DNA of 64,000 nucleotides from Flectonema sp. DT1601. Taxonomy: Eukaryota; Euglenozoa; Diplonemea; Diplonemida; Diplonemidae. Of this stretch, positions 50,717 to 63,000 are shown piece by piece; positions within the stretch are counted from its first letter, which is position 1; every line of letters begins with the position of its first letter. The notes under the pieces are model-generated. The model did no database searches, was not told the origin of the DNA, and saw only the letters and a list, made by a program, of their open reading frames with translations. Both the position numbers and the translations under genes were made by a program. The DNA is taken from the NCBI GenBank assembly GCA_964019425.1, contig OZ025803.1:310001-374000 (forward strand), given 5' to 3'.

Positions 50717-51433
50717 TTATAATTTCGATGAAAGAGAAAGACGAGAAAGAACTTCATTCGTATCAGACAAGTCATCGAATATGATTGCGTTACTGTCAGG
50801 ACCAGCAGCCTTAGCCAGTTGTTCTCTGTTAAAGATTCCCGTTAGTACCCCAACTGGTGTTACTTTGTTATGCGCAGCGGCGTCCATGTCCGCTGGGGCG
50901 TCACCGAAATGAAAGGAACGGACGGCATCTGGAAATTGTGAATTTGCGAATTGGAGACACTCACGGCGGGTGTTGAAATCTCCGCCAAACCCGCCGAACT
51001 TGACCTGAAAATACTGCGACAACTTCATAGCATTTAATTTACGCCAAGCGATAGCTTCCACATTACCCGTTACAAGACCAATTGTTACGTTCGGTTTTCG
51101 AGAAAGTTCTGCCAACAGCTGATGGACGCCTGGAAGAACTTCAAGGCCGTCACCCCATGAAACTCCCTTCTCAGGTTCGTACTTAGAAACCTCGTGGATT
51201 ATGTTTTTCAGCATTGGTAGATTCCAATCGACACCTTTTAGCTTTAACATATCTATAATTATCTCTCTATCAGTTCTACCGTGATGTGGTACTTCTGAAA
51301 CATCACAAATAACACCACTAACTATTTCTAAACCTTTACTGATTGCAATCTTGTGAGTGCTATTCGTTCTTACTACTCCCTTCTTCCCTTTCATAAGAGT
51401 GCAATCAATATCAAAAGTTACTATCGTTGACAT
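50717..51433 (-). CDS. HAD-superfamily phosphatase (phosphoglycolate phosphatase-like)
   Basis: Single exon, 238 aa. HAD motif I is FDIDCTLMKG with nucleophile Asp8 and acid/base Asp10; motif II is GLVTGN; motif III is a lysine after the cap; motif IV is HFGDAPADMDAA. The helical cap between motifs I and II places it in subfamily I with phosphoglycolate phosphatases and beta-phosphoglucomutase-like enzymes. It should hydrolyse a small phosphorylated metabolite. The C-terminus ends in SSKL, a weak variant of the peroxisomal PTS1 signal (SKL), so glycosomal or peroxisomal import is possible. The exact substrate is unknown. Confidence 0.85.
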   Translation of the reverse strand: MSTIVTFDIDCTLMKGKKGVVRTNSTHKIAISKGLEIVSGVICDVSEVPHHGRTDREIIIDMLKLKGVDWNLPMLKNIIHEVSKYEPEKGVSWGDGLEVLPGVHQLLAELSRKPNVTIGLVTGNVEAIAWRKLNAMKLSQYFQVKFGGFGGDFNTRRECLQFANSQFPDAVRSFHFGDAPADMDAAAHNKVTPVGVLTGIFNREQLAKAAGPDSNAIIFDDLSDTNEVLSRLSLSSKL

Positions 51434-52120
51434 CTTTTTGTTGTTATTTTCAACCTACCCCCTTTTTTATGGGAATTCATTATTTTTTTTGATAATATGC
51501 TCGTGTTTTTTTTGAGCGCTTTTATTTCAATTTAGATCACATAAAATAAAAAATTCGTTGTCGGTAAATATAACAATAATCGAGTGTTTTTCTTTTCCCT
51601 TTTTTTTTTTTTTTTTTCCACCCTGAGAGCACTAGTATATTAACTAGTACTAAAAAATAACATGGTTGTAGCCCCTCATAAAGAAAATACGTCCACACGT
51701 TAAAAAAAATCTTCCTTTTTTTTTTCAAATCAAAAACACATAATATGATGTAATTTTTGCAGACAGGAAGACAGGATGGAAGCAGAGCAAGTCGCGATAA
51801 TCTGGTTAGCCCATAATTCTTTTTCTTTTTCTATCTCAATCGTTTTTTCAAAGAGCCTGTATATATGGGCTGATTAGTAGGGGCGCTACAACCACGAATA
51901 ATAATTAAAAAAAAAAAAAAAATGAACGAAGAAAAAGAAAAAAGATGTGAAACAACTCTCGTTGTGAAGTATAGATGAAAAACCATTCTTTTTTTGAAGC
52001 AGCAAAAGATATGAATTATGAAGGACAAAAAACAAAACTTTTTGTTTAATCATCGGGAAAGACAAAATAAGACAACAAAAAGGAAGGCAAGGGCATCTGA
52101 CATAAGTTCTGCTGTTGGAT
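51434..52120. other. Intergenic DNA, no gene recognised
   Basis: About 690 nt with T runs near 51600 and A runs near 51905. No supported feature. Confidence 0.55.
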
Positions 52121-53762
52121 TCACATTTCAACTGTTGGGTCTTCTACGTACTTTTCAATCATACTTCTCGATATTTCGACTAAATCACCTTCTTTATTGG
52201 TACCCTTGAGTTGTGATGACGTCACGAGGCTGTGTAATACGTCAGCGTATTTGTCATCAATAATTTCTTCACTCTCATCAGAATTTAAAATCTTCATCAC
52301 AACGTCCTGATGCTGCTTTTCTAATTTCTGTAATGCATCTTTTATGGTTCCCAAACTGTGTGTTTTGTTTACAGAAAATCATAACTGAGAAGCAACTATT
52401 ACAAAGATAAAACACATACTGAGCCAACTTCTCACAGAAAGAATTTATGGACTTCCATTTCGCGTTGAAGCAACTGTCTTCGATGCACTCAGTGAAAAAC
52501 TTCTCAATCCATTCTTCCCGTTCTCGTTCATCATTGAGAAGATGGATTTTAGACCAACATTTGACAGCGTGCCACGGAGATCGCAGCAAAGCTCCAATTA
52601 CATCGTCCATGTTCGGAACATTAACATGAAAACTGTTAACACCTGGGCCTATGTATTGCCAGATTGCTGACTTGCCACGATCTCTGCTGCTGGTGTTGAC
52701 AGGAATTGGGCCAGCAGAAAGTTCAAGACAACGTCGTCTTCTGTCTGCTGGTGATAATTTAAAATTGTTACAAAAATCTTCTATCAGAGTACTGGCTGCC
52801 GCTCGGGCCATGTCTGCAGCCTCTTTGGAGTTACCGAATTCTTCAGGGCTGCGGTAGGGGGATCGATCTTGCTTTTTAGCGACTGAATTGATAGTTTTCA
52901 GCATACTGCCATCACTGCAGCGTAAGACTGTTGTGTCGAGATCAACAGCGTTCCCTGTTAGTGTTTTCATTCGATGAACACCAACGTTGTTAGTGTAGTC
53001 ACTAAAGTTTGAACTAAACAATCGAGTCCTCATTTCATTGTATATTTCAATACCGGCATCGAGTAGGTTTCTAAGACCCAACAGAGATAATAACTTTCGT
53101 CTCTCAACACTTTCTCCTTTGACATTTGCGTAATAATGTGGTACTGGATCACCTCTACTGTGTCTCAATATATCTGAAGAATCCCTTATAAGACAACTGT
53201 TACGGGACACGTATTCTTTAATAATTTGATCAAAAGCTCCGTAAACAGAAGCAAGCTTTGACTTGTCTGCAATTGATATGATATTTGATGTATTCTCAAG
53301 TCCGTCGATTTGTTTGTCAATTTGTTTAACAACTTCCAAACAATTTTCATAATTTACTTGACTGAGACCCGGCATCGATTTCGGGGAGACCTTGCGTGCG
53401 ATAGTACGATGTTTTCCTGCAGAATTATATTGTCGGAATTCAATCGCACTTATATGAAATGTCTGTCCACTGATGTTGAAGGCTACCCTAGCTGGGCTAC
53501 CAGCTCGATAATTCCTTTCTAGTTGTTCTTGAATGTTGGGGGGGTATCCAATCTCATACCCTCGTTTAGGATCAAAGGACACCCAACGAATCTTCTCGTT
53601 GTCATTTTCAAGTAAGGCTGCTGCTTCTTGTTGTGTAAAGTAAGCGTTTGCTGCTTTCTCAACATCTCCCCATTTATACATCAGAGTCGACGCTTCGGAC
53701 TGTTGCATTCCCGTCAAAGCAACCAGCAGCTGGGCAGCATCATCATGACCTCCCCTCATCAT
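52121..53762 (-). CDS. UBA-like plus WWE domain protein
   Basis: Exons 52420-53762 and 52121-52355 (intron 64 nt) give 525 aa. Residues ~6-45 form a UBA-like three-helix segment (AAQLLVALTGMQQSEASTLM). Residues ~55-125 fit a WWE domain: an IRWVSFDPKRGYEIGY start, a middle strand and a FRQYNSAGKHRTIARK end, resembling the Q-x-N...G-x-R-x-I-R signature that binds ADP-ribose chains. The rest, about 400 helical residues, matches nothing I know. UBA and WWE occur together in HUWE1, but no HECT domain is present. In the DTX and RNF146 families WWE domains link poly-ADP-ribose to ubiquitination. HPF1 lies 13 kb away. Start chosen at the first of two adjacent ATGs, 8 nt after ACTCACAG. Confidence 0.7.
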
Positions 53763-55377
53763 GTTACCGTCTGTGAGTAATTATATTTAACACTAAAAAG
53801 ATAAGACTAGATCTGAGTACTATGTTTGTTGCTGTGATTAGTTATTCACTTCCCTTCTGAGATAAATAAAATATTATTAACTGGCATCTATGCGAACGAC
53901 TCTCGTATAGCGAAACCGGAGTAAGAAACTAACTGGACACCAAGCAAAAACTCGAAAAATAGCAGTTGGGGGGAATACTTTCTTCTTCGAAAATTTACTG
54001 AAAGTGGTCTTCGATTGTGAGAGTAGAATACCCGCTTCACTCTCGCTGTACTAAATTACACTGCCGTTAGACAGGTAAAACAGATTTCGGGAGGTGAAAT
54101 GGTCCCACCATTACATCAAACAACAACACTAACAAAGTGAAATATGTACCTGATCCACCAGCACCACGAGACAAGAAAATAATTTCAAGTCCAAGTTAAG
54201 TGCAACAAAAAGGCCCACGTGTTATATTCCATTTCAAGGAAGTGTCCAAACAAATGGTACTTTTTGATACCAGCAAATCACTCTGTAAGAACCTCAACGA
54301 GTACATAATAGATCAGAATAGTTTAATAGTAAAGATGGCAAAAGTTGCTCAACAGCGAGAACAGTTATGATAAAAGAATGAAAATATTAGCTAGCTAACT
54401 GGCTAATATTCTCATAACAAAAAGAGGGAAACAAGAAATGCACAATGGTCGATCGGTATTTCATACCTAAAAACCTTGCAAGAACAACACAAGTCGATAG
54501 CAAAGATGTAACTGCGTTGGATATGCGCAAGTGATGAAGCAAAACCAAACCAAATCAAAACCAAACAAATTCGTCAGACTGCAGCAACAAAAGACGACTC
54601 CGAGTCTTTTCATTACGAAGTGAAGGAAACTTAAAAAGGAACTCATCGGAAAAAAGTAAGCAAACTGTAAAGATCAGAAAAAAAAAAAAAAAAAAAAAGT
54701 ACTTTTGAAGCAAAACCAAACACTGAGTCAACTTACGAGTAGACGACGCGGATTTATTTAAAGTGAATGATTACCAACACACATCCTACATACAAATTTC
54801 TTACTCATAGCTAACCTACAATGCTGTCTCAGCTTCTTTGCGCAGTGGGAATAGCAGCTCACCCACTCCAGCAATTCTATCAATTAAAAAAGTCCTAAGT
54901 AGCCAGATGAGATTTTAGGAAAACTATACTATACTATAATTGTTAATTAGGTTGTTTTATTTATTTATTTATTTATTAAAATTCAAACACGACTTACGAA
55001 TAACCCTCTGCGTTAAACGTGAAAATAGTAATCAAACTATAGTTACACAAGTGGTAGAAAACTACCTGACTAGTGAGGAGTCCTCTTAAGCGACTTGGTC
55101 GGATGATGTCAAAAGCCTACAAAAACTCAAAATTTCCCCTTCAATTGCACTCCGTTGCGTACCAACGTACAGGAAAGGCAGCTCGTCATTGTCTAAGGTG
55201 GGGGATACATGGTCGTAGAAATATTTTAAAAAAAAGGAAAAAAAAAACCATGCGGCAGCTTACACGAATGCCCCGCCGTAGTAAGGAGTTTACGTATGAA
55301 TCATACCGTCTTGGAGTACGGGTCTTTCATCTATCAAATCTCACAGACCAGTTGTAAGTATTCTGGGAAATGGAAAG

Positions 55378-55412
<35 letters not shown>

Positions 55413-55974
55413 AACAAACGCAAATCAATCGTTGCTGCTACATCAATGTGTTTCGGAATGTAACTAAAACACGATATTTATAGTTATACTACAACTTGGA
55501 TGCTGTGCAGTTGTTTCAGTTTTTTTTTGGTAGTCGATCACAACTAACGAGTAGTTGTAATAAATCAACTACGGCAGTGATTTAGGAAATTTAATTTTTC
55601 TCACATTCAGAGACTAATGATCAAAAAAAAAAAAAAAAAAAAAAAAAAGATAGTAGTAATTCCTTAGGTGGAAAGAAATCGTGAAAAGACAATCGGCGCA
55701 AGCGAGGGCGCCTGAAAAAAAAAAAAAAAAAAAAAGAAATCGCAAACATAATGAACCAAATTCACTAAAAGTAAAATTTGAAACAAAAAAAATAATGGAA
55801 CACTAACAACAACAACAACAACAACAACCCGCTTCGACTAATATTTCGTTGTGTCAAATCAAGCTGTCTCTCCTTTAAACCAAGGCTATTGCTAGCCGCA
55901 ACTTCTCAGAAATGATGTTTCAATCATGTTTACTTCACGTTCCTTGAAGGTAGGAGTTGAGACTCGTAGTTCCG
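53763..55974. other. Longest intergenic region in the array, no gene recognised
   Basis: About 2.2 kb of AT-rich DNA with A runs at 54678, 55380-55408, 55623-55648 and 55712-55735, a (TTTA)n run near 54957 and a (CAA)n run near 55805. Open frames such as 55073-55357 (plus, basic, without a real ATG) are composition artefacts. A GCGCAGTGG motif at 54840 is discussed under rejected items. Confidence 0.5.
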
Positions 55975-58900
55975 TTACGCCAATAAGAACGGATGAGCTT
56001 CCAAAGTTAAGATGTTTGCTCTCTCTTCTGGATCTCTTGTTAAACAACTTCTCGCAAACCCTTCCGCATCCTCAGGTAACGTTGGGATAGTCGGTACTAA
56101 ATTCTTATCAGTTTTCAACTTATAAATAAAAGCTTGTCCTACAAAGTCAGGGATGTTATAAGGAACAGCTCCCGTAAAGAGCTGGCAAAATAGAATTCCG
56201 AGCGACCAAATGTCTGAGCGCTGATCAATTATGCCACCACAAGCCTCAGGAGACATATAAAGAGGAGTTCCTGTCACTTGATTTGACTGGGTTACCTCAG
56301 AAAGAAGAGTTGCTGTACCGAAATCTGCAAGTTTGCATTCTCCTTCATTCGTCATCAGTACGTTGTGTGGTTTCAGGTCTCGATGAACAATGTCATTGTC
56401 GTGCAAGAAAGCCAATCCGTGAACAATATCTCTGGTGTACCTCCTAATTGAAGTTTGAGGTAGTTTGTTATTAAACTCTTGAACAACACGTGCTAGTGAT
56501 CCACCACTTAAGTATTCCATTACAATTAAAACATGTCTTCCGTGAACACAACTTCCCAAGTATCCGACAACATTATCATGACGAAGGGTTTCTAACATAG
56601 ATACCTCTTGCAGTAGTTCTTTTACTTGATTGCGGGCATTTCGAGAGTTGTTCCTCCGACTTCGTCTTCTGTTAGTGAGTTGAGGCATAGCTGGCATAAG
56701 TGATGGCATCGCAGGTGCAGCGTCAGATGCTGCAGATCGATTGCTGAGTGATCCAGCGAGGGGAGAAGCAATTTCAGCGTCTTCGGAAATAGCCGGCAGC
56801 TTCATTACTTTCATTGCAACTAATCCACCCATTGCACTCATACCTAACCAAACATCACCAAATGCTCCTTTTCCAAGAGTTCTATCAGATCTGAACCAAG
56901 TCCTGTCATTAGTGTCACTGAATTGTAATGGAGCTGCTTCCTTACTCGTCGTTGTGATCGGTTCATCATCTTCTTCCTTCTGTCGCTGAGCACTCTGCGC
57001 TTCAATAAGCTGCTGTCGTAATTTCCCCGTCGATGAGTCGGCCGTCGTAGTCGCACGTCTTCCAATACTTGCACCTGATCCACTTCGAACGGACCGACCA
57101 CTTTTAAAACTCCACTTTCGATGTATTGATCCAGGCAGTCCACTTCCAGTTGATGAGTTGCTGCTGCTGGCGAGTCGAGGAACGCCATTCCCTGATTCAC
57201 TTTCACTGAGTTCGTCCGTGTCTACTGTTTTATCTTCCTTTTCGGCTTCTTCTGGGATTACGAGGCCGGCGAGATCTTCAGATTTTCCTTCATAGTCTTC
57301 CCACACACGGCATTGAGTTCGATGATAACCTGTTCCTGCGAGTTCTGAAAGTCGAGCTGGTTCTGTGTGGAGCCAACTTGATATTCGAAATAATCGAATT
57401 GCCTGTTCGTCATCTCTAAACATTGCGAGGTACTCAACTAACTTCGCTTTACACTCGAGAAGTCTTAATTGTCTCAACATACTAAAGGCCTCAACATAAA
57501 GTTGTGAAGCACGACCAGATGGACTTGTTTTTGTACCGAGTAACTCATACACAACTATAGTGTCCCACTGGTCTGCTGATTTCACAGTGTCTACTGGTCG
57601 AGCGTCAACCATAGTCCGCACTGCTACGTAGACCTTGTCCATTATTAAAACTCTAGTCTTTATTTGACGAGAGAGTGAGACCATTCCTGCAAGAATCGAA
57701 GTATTCTGTCCTATTACGATTGGTGCCATCTGTTCCTTAACACCAGCAGAACCAACAAAGAATGTACCGCTGGCGACAGAGATCCCGTACCAAGCTGGGA
57801 AATCAACGTCTCTGAGAGAGACATCGAGTTCTAGTGCGCAGCCACATGCAGCTGCAGCATGCTGGTGATGAGGTCGATGTGTATTCCAGGACACTAAAAC
57901 TCGATTCGCTTCAACGTAAAGTGTGACGCCGTCAAACGCTCGAGCGGTCTCAATAACTTTCTTCACAAAAACATTTATTATTCCACCAGGACCACCAACA
58001 GAAACACTGTCGAGATCTAAATCTATTTCAATTAGAAGAAGAGTTGCGAATTTTGGCCGCAAGTGTCCCGGCATGTCCAGCCAATTCTTTTGGAGTTCTG
58101 CAAGGCGGGCGAGTTCTTTCTCTTGCTGGTCACCACCAAATGAAGAAACAGTATCGGCTGACTTACTTGGGAATAGACCAGGTAAGATTTCTGGTATTGA
58201 AGGTTTCGAGTCAAGGATGGGAACAGAAACTGAATGAACCATCGGTGGGCTTGGTGGTGGCGGCTCTACTTCGATTAGTTGCAACTCACCGCGAGTATTA
58301 TTACGAGACTGATCAACACTATAACTACGAGATAGTAATTCAGGTCTCGTCCCACTTGTTTCATCAACTGAATCCATAACAACTACCGACTGCGGGAGGT
58401 ACGATTTGTAGACACGGAGTGCGTTCACCAGCGCTCCCAAAGATGTTTTTAAACTTTCTTCATAACCGTCGTCTTCACTCATTACTTCTAATGCTCTTGA
58501 AGCTGTGTCCATATTAAACTTAACCAATTCCCAGATTACTATTTCAGTTGCTAAGAGAGTTTGTCTTAAAGACATTACTTGTCTAGTTGTGTTGATGGTT
58601 CCAATACAAAGAGCTGCACATGTCATTACTGGGACAAGTCTGGATCCAAGAGACACAACAAACTGTTCCCATCCCTCAGAACATTTCATATCAGAGATAT
58701 TAGTTAATCCACATCGAGAAGCAGCTTCATCTTCAAAAGGTGAATATAATCCAAAAGGGAAACTATCCTCGATTGATCTGATAGCCAACCAGATTCCCAA
58801 ACCACCGACGCAGCAGAGGCAGACGGATATTCTCGCAGCTGATGCTGCCATTGTTAATATCGTCAGCAACGCAAATGGCCAACCTTCGGCCGATCCTCCT

Positions 58901-59252
58901 CTCGTAGAAGCAAGTCCCCAATCTAATGGAAGCAGAAAGACTAACAACACTATTCCAGCTATCTCAACTTGATGTGATGATATTCGTGTTGCCGTCATAG
59001 TGCAGGTAGTTATTCTGATTGTTGTTTGTTTGATTTTATTTTCAAAAACGTAAAAGTAAACAACAACAAGAACACATACATTAGCGACACAGCAAGTAAC
59101 GTAAAAAGTGCAATCGATGCAGGCAGAAAGGGACCCTTTCCTAACAACATAGTGGCTACAACTGCTGTTACCCAAGGTATAATGCCTGACGCAGTTATTA
59201 CCACAGTCGGCAGAAGGGCGCCTCCCCTCCAAATATCATGTCGCGAGCACAT
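55975..59252 (-). CDS. Transmembrane Ser/Thr kinase with nucleotide-cyclase-like domain
   Basis: Exons 59080-59252 and 55975-59014 (intron 65 nt) give 1070 aa. The ATG at 59252 follows TTCTTTTAGCAG by 26 nt. Using exon 1 restores a hydrophobic N-terminus in place of an unlikely cysteine-rich read-through. Several membrane helices lie within residues ~10-180. Residues ~370-560 resemble a class III nucleotide cyclase fold (LLLIEIDLDLDS; then WYGISVASGTFFVGSAG and IGQNTSILAGMVSLSRQ). The second catalytic Asp (usual GD) is replaced in VEANRVLVSW, so catalysis is unlikely. After a serine-rich linker comes a complete protein kinase of MAP3K/STE type: GKGAFGDVWLG, VAMKVM, HRDLKPHNVL, DFGTA, GTPLYMSPE. 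I infer a membrane sensor in which a pseudo-cyclase regulates the kinase. Confidence 0.85.
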
Positions 59253-60016
59253 AGTGCACCCTCCCTCCCCCGACACCTGCTAAAAGAAACTACTACACCC
59301 ATTGAATCATTGATAATAACAAAAAGACAAACACTTGTGATGGATTTACCTGTTTTTTTTACTGAAAATAATTAATATTACTTTTGCTTACCAATCAATT
59401 CAAAATCTTAAGATATACATCATAGCAGGGAACGTGGAGGGGTTTACAGAATACAAAAATCGTCTTGGCGGAAATACACACCAAAAAAAAAAAAGATAAA
59501 AAAGAAATGTTTTTTTTTTATTTAAAAAGAGTCCTTACGAAGAGGGGAGTAAAATATGACATTTTTGTTAAAGAGTGCAGTGACTAAAGAAATAAAACTG
59601 ACTAATGAGGAGGAGAAAGTGATATTAAGAAAACTTATACCTAACTGAGAGCTATGGGAGGTAACAAACAGGATTCTACTTACAATTTTTCTACAGTTCA
59701 TCACATCTATCCACACGCTAAAGGGAAGCTTAAAACAAGATAACAAAAAAAAATCTACAAAAATAAAAATACTAAGAAAAAGGTAAGGTCTAAAGAATTA
59801 ATTACAAGACTGACCAAGTACAATACAAAAAAAGACAATCAGAGCTACCCTTGTGAACTTCTGGCTTAACGTCAATGTTCAACAGCAGGCTACTGTTGTT
59901 GCCAAATCGACGAAGGTAACTACAGATATAAAGAAATTCGTTCGTTTTTGCCCGCAAGCAAGTAGAATATGACATAGCTGACAACTTCCGTGTGAAAGCA
60001 GCAATTCCTCGTCACT
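59253..60016. other. Intergenic DNA, no gene recognised
   Basis: About 760 nt of AT-rich DNA between the kinase gene and the coiled-coil gene. No supported feature other than the kinase 5' leader. Confidence 0.55.
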
Positions 60017-63000
60017 CTACAGAGCATCAATCTGCTGTTGTGTTAGTAACTTCTGGCTGTCCGTCAGCATGCTCGCAACGGTGGCTGTCAAGTCAGATGT
60101 CTTTGAGTTTGGTGTAAAGTTATTGTTAGGAAAAAGGAGAGCCTGCTTTAACATAGCTGCCTGTTTCTTCGCTAGTTTCTGACTGAAAGCATGTTGAATA
60201 GCAACCTGATTGGGTGACACTCCGTTTTGTAAACTATCTTGAGCCATTAGATCAGAGAAATTTGTTGAGCCACCTGCAACTGTTTTGGAGAGCACCTGAG
60301 GAGCCTGCTGGAGCGCTGCGGCAACAGTTTGCGTACTATGTTGAGCAGGCAGTCCTTGTTGAAGTTCTTGTAACACAGAAGGTTGTACAGCTCCAAGATT
60401 AAAAAGTGCTGCTTGCGCAGGTTGTAGCGCCGCAGCTGAGTGGGTTACTGCGGGAACTGCAGCCGCTTGCTGCTGGAGCTGCAGTTGTTGAATTTGTTGT
60501 TGCAGTTGCTGTCCTCCAAGTTGAGGTTGGGCAACGCTTCCCTTATTTTGAATTAAATTAGAAATCTTTTGAATCTCAAAACTGTTGTTCAATGTGGTGT
60601 CATCAACCGCTTTGTGCATTGCAGTCATCGCCTGCTGTACTTGTCCCTGAAGGACCTGTAGTTTCTGCTCATCCTGAGAACGCTGAATCTGTGATTCCAG
60701 ATGGGCCTGACGAATACCATCGTTGAGACCTATTTGAGTGACTTGCGCAGAATGAAGTGCTTCAATGTACTCCTTCTCGCGTTGTTGGTAGATCATTGTG
60801 ATTTCAGAAATAGCACGTTGGGCGCGAATAAGTTCGTCGCTAACTCTCTTAGTTTGACCGTCCTTCTCAACAAGACGCTGTTGGAGTGCGGTAGCGATTT
60901 GTTGTAATCCCTGAATCTGCTGCTGGAACTTCTCTCCGACCTTCAGCATTTGAAGTTGAGCAACTCGTTCCATTTCTTTCTTCTCTTCCGTATTGCGCTG
61001 CTCTGTTTCAAAGAGACGCTTCACAGCATCAGTGTCCATTCTCTCAATGTTTGCTTCCAGCATTTGTTGAGCGCTGAGATATTCACTCTTTTGCTGCATC
61101 ATCTGGTGTGCGGCGTCACCCATTAAGACTTGCTTCTCATCTTCTTGGAGAAGTCTGAGCCTTCCGTTAGCGGTCTCAGCAATGGATAACTTCTCTCTGA
61201 GGTTGTCAATTAGCTGCTTTGAGTCCAATTCGAACTGCTGCATTGAAATTCTGTATTTTTCGGATTCCTGAAGTTGCTGCTCTAAAGAGAAGACCTTCGC
61301 GTCAGCATTGCCCAAACGGGCGCCAAGTTCGTCGTCTAACTTCTTGCGTTCTGAGAAAGCGATCTTCTGATTGATGTCATTCAGGTCTTCTAACTGTGAT
61401 TTTAAAGTAGCCTTGTCCGCGTCAGCTGCTTTTAGTTGTTGGCTAACAGCTTCAGCAACCTGCTTTAATTCGTGATCTTTATCTCTAACATATGCTTCCT
61501 TCTCGAGAGTTAATCTCTTTAGCTGGTTACGAGCGTCACTCAGAGCCATCTCAGCCTTGTCGAGTTGAATCTTCAAACTTGTCATCTCCATTTCTGCTGT
61601 TCTAGACTTTGCTTTCGCCTGATCACTTTCTAATCGGTGGTTCTCACCTTCTAATTTACTCCTCTCCATCTGCTGATTTAAATCCAACCCGGCGGAGTTA
61701 TACGCGGATTCGATCTCTTTCATCTTTAAGTTGCACTGATCGAAAGCATCCCTCACTTTCCTTTCTGCTTCCATTTCAGAGCTTCTCCTTCCTTCTTCAA
61801 TCTGGGCGAGTTGCTGGTTGTGACGCTCTGCTGCGTTTTGTAGTCGAAGTTCAACTTCTTCTCTCATTCGATTGTTTTCTTCCTCAGCTAACTTAAGCTG
61901 ATCTTGAAAACTATTTTCCATATTACGTCTCGCGTTGTCAGCTTCCAATCGAAGAGCTTCGTGTTTTTGCTCAATCGCTTGAATGTCACCAAGTCGAAGG
62001 TTCTCAATTGATTGTTTTTCAATCTTCCATCTTGATCTTTCATCTTCTAGAAGGTTGTTGAGTTCTGTTCGTTGTTTCATTAAACTCAACCTTTCCCCCT
62101 CAAGTGTGAGAGCTGCTTGTCTGTCTGCAGCATCTAAGGCTACTTTAGATTCCGTAGCGAATCTAGTTAATTGATCATTGTAGCTTCTCTCTGTATCTCT
62201 GAGGGACTTCTCAAGTTTCTCTTGAAGAGTACGTTGCTGTTGATCGAATTCAAGAGATTGCAATTCTTTTTCTTGTGTGAGTCGGCGGTTTTCCATTTCA
62301 GAAGTTTTAAATTTCGATGTGGCGTCTGCTTCTCTAGCAGCAAGTTGTTGTTCGAGCTGACGAACTCTTTCTGAGTACGCGTCAGTTACTTGTTGAACAT
62401 TTTGAGATGCCTGCAGTGAGATAGAACTCATTACTTCCCTCTGCATGTCACTCAACTCTTTTTGATGTTTTACGCGTTCAGTGTCAGCTACTTCAGCGAG
62501 GTCAATCTTTTGTTTTTCCATGAGCTCCGCCACCCTTTCATTTGTTTCTTTTAGCGACGTTTGCTGTCTGTTTTCAGCGTCCTGACGGCCCCTTCGCTCT
62601 TCTTCGATGCTCTGCATTAGTATTTTCAAATTCTGTTCCATTCGATCTTGTGTTAACTTCCCCTGATCTTGGATGGCACTCAACTGCAGCTGCGATGTTT
62701 CCAACTTGGAGCTCAAGTCCGCCACCTGCAGTTGAAGTTTTAGGTTCGCTGACTCAGCCGCGTGAAGCTTTATTTCACCTGCTTTGATTTGTTCGTTTCT
62801 CTCGCGCATTTCCCGTTCTTGGTATTGCTTCAAGTCAATACTGTGAGTACCTGCTATTTGTTTCAAGTTGGTATCATTTGATGTTTGTAACATATGAATC
62901 TGACGAGAGTGTTCATCTCTCATGTTATCCATCTTGCTACCCCACTGCAGTTCTAACTCATCCAGAGATCTTTTATTTCTTTCAGTGAGACTAGCGAGAA

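Noticed and set aside
50541-50912. 123-codon plus-strand open frame
   Set aside because: Overlaps the 3' half of the intact HAD gene in antisense and has a low-complexity start.
54831-54875. CTTTGCGCAGTGG resembles the 5' end of U4 snRNA
   Set aside because: Only about 12 bases match. The U4 5' stem-loop, the K-turn and the Sm site are absent downstream.
55073-55357. 94-codon plus-strand basic open frame
   Set aside because: No ATG at its start; the lysine stretch comes from an A run, and it is opposite in strand to the whole array without other support.
55975-59232. Unspliced reading of the kinase gene from 59232
   Set aside because: It needs a cysteine-rich N-terminus read through an intron. 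Splicing 59080/59014 gives a proper membrane N-terminus and conserved phase.
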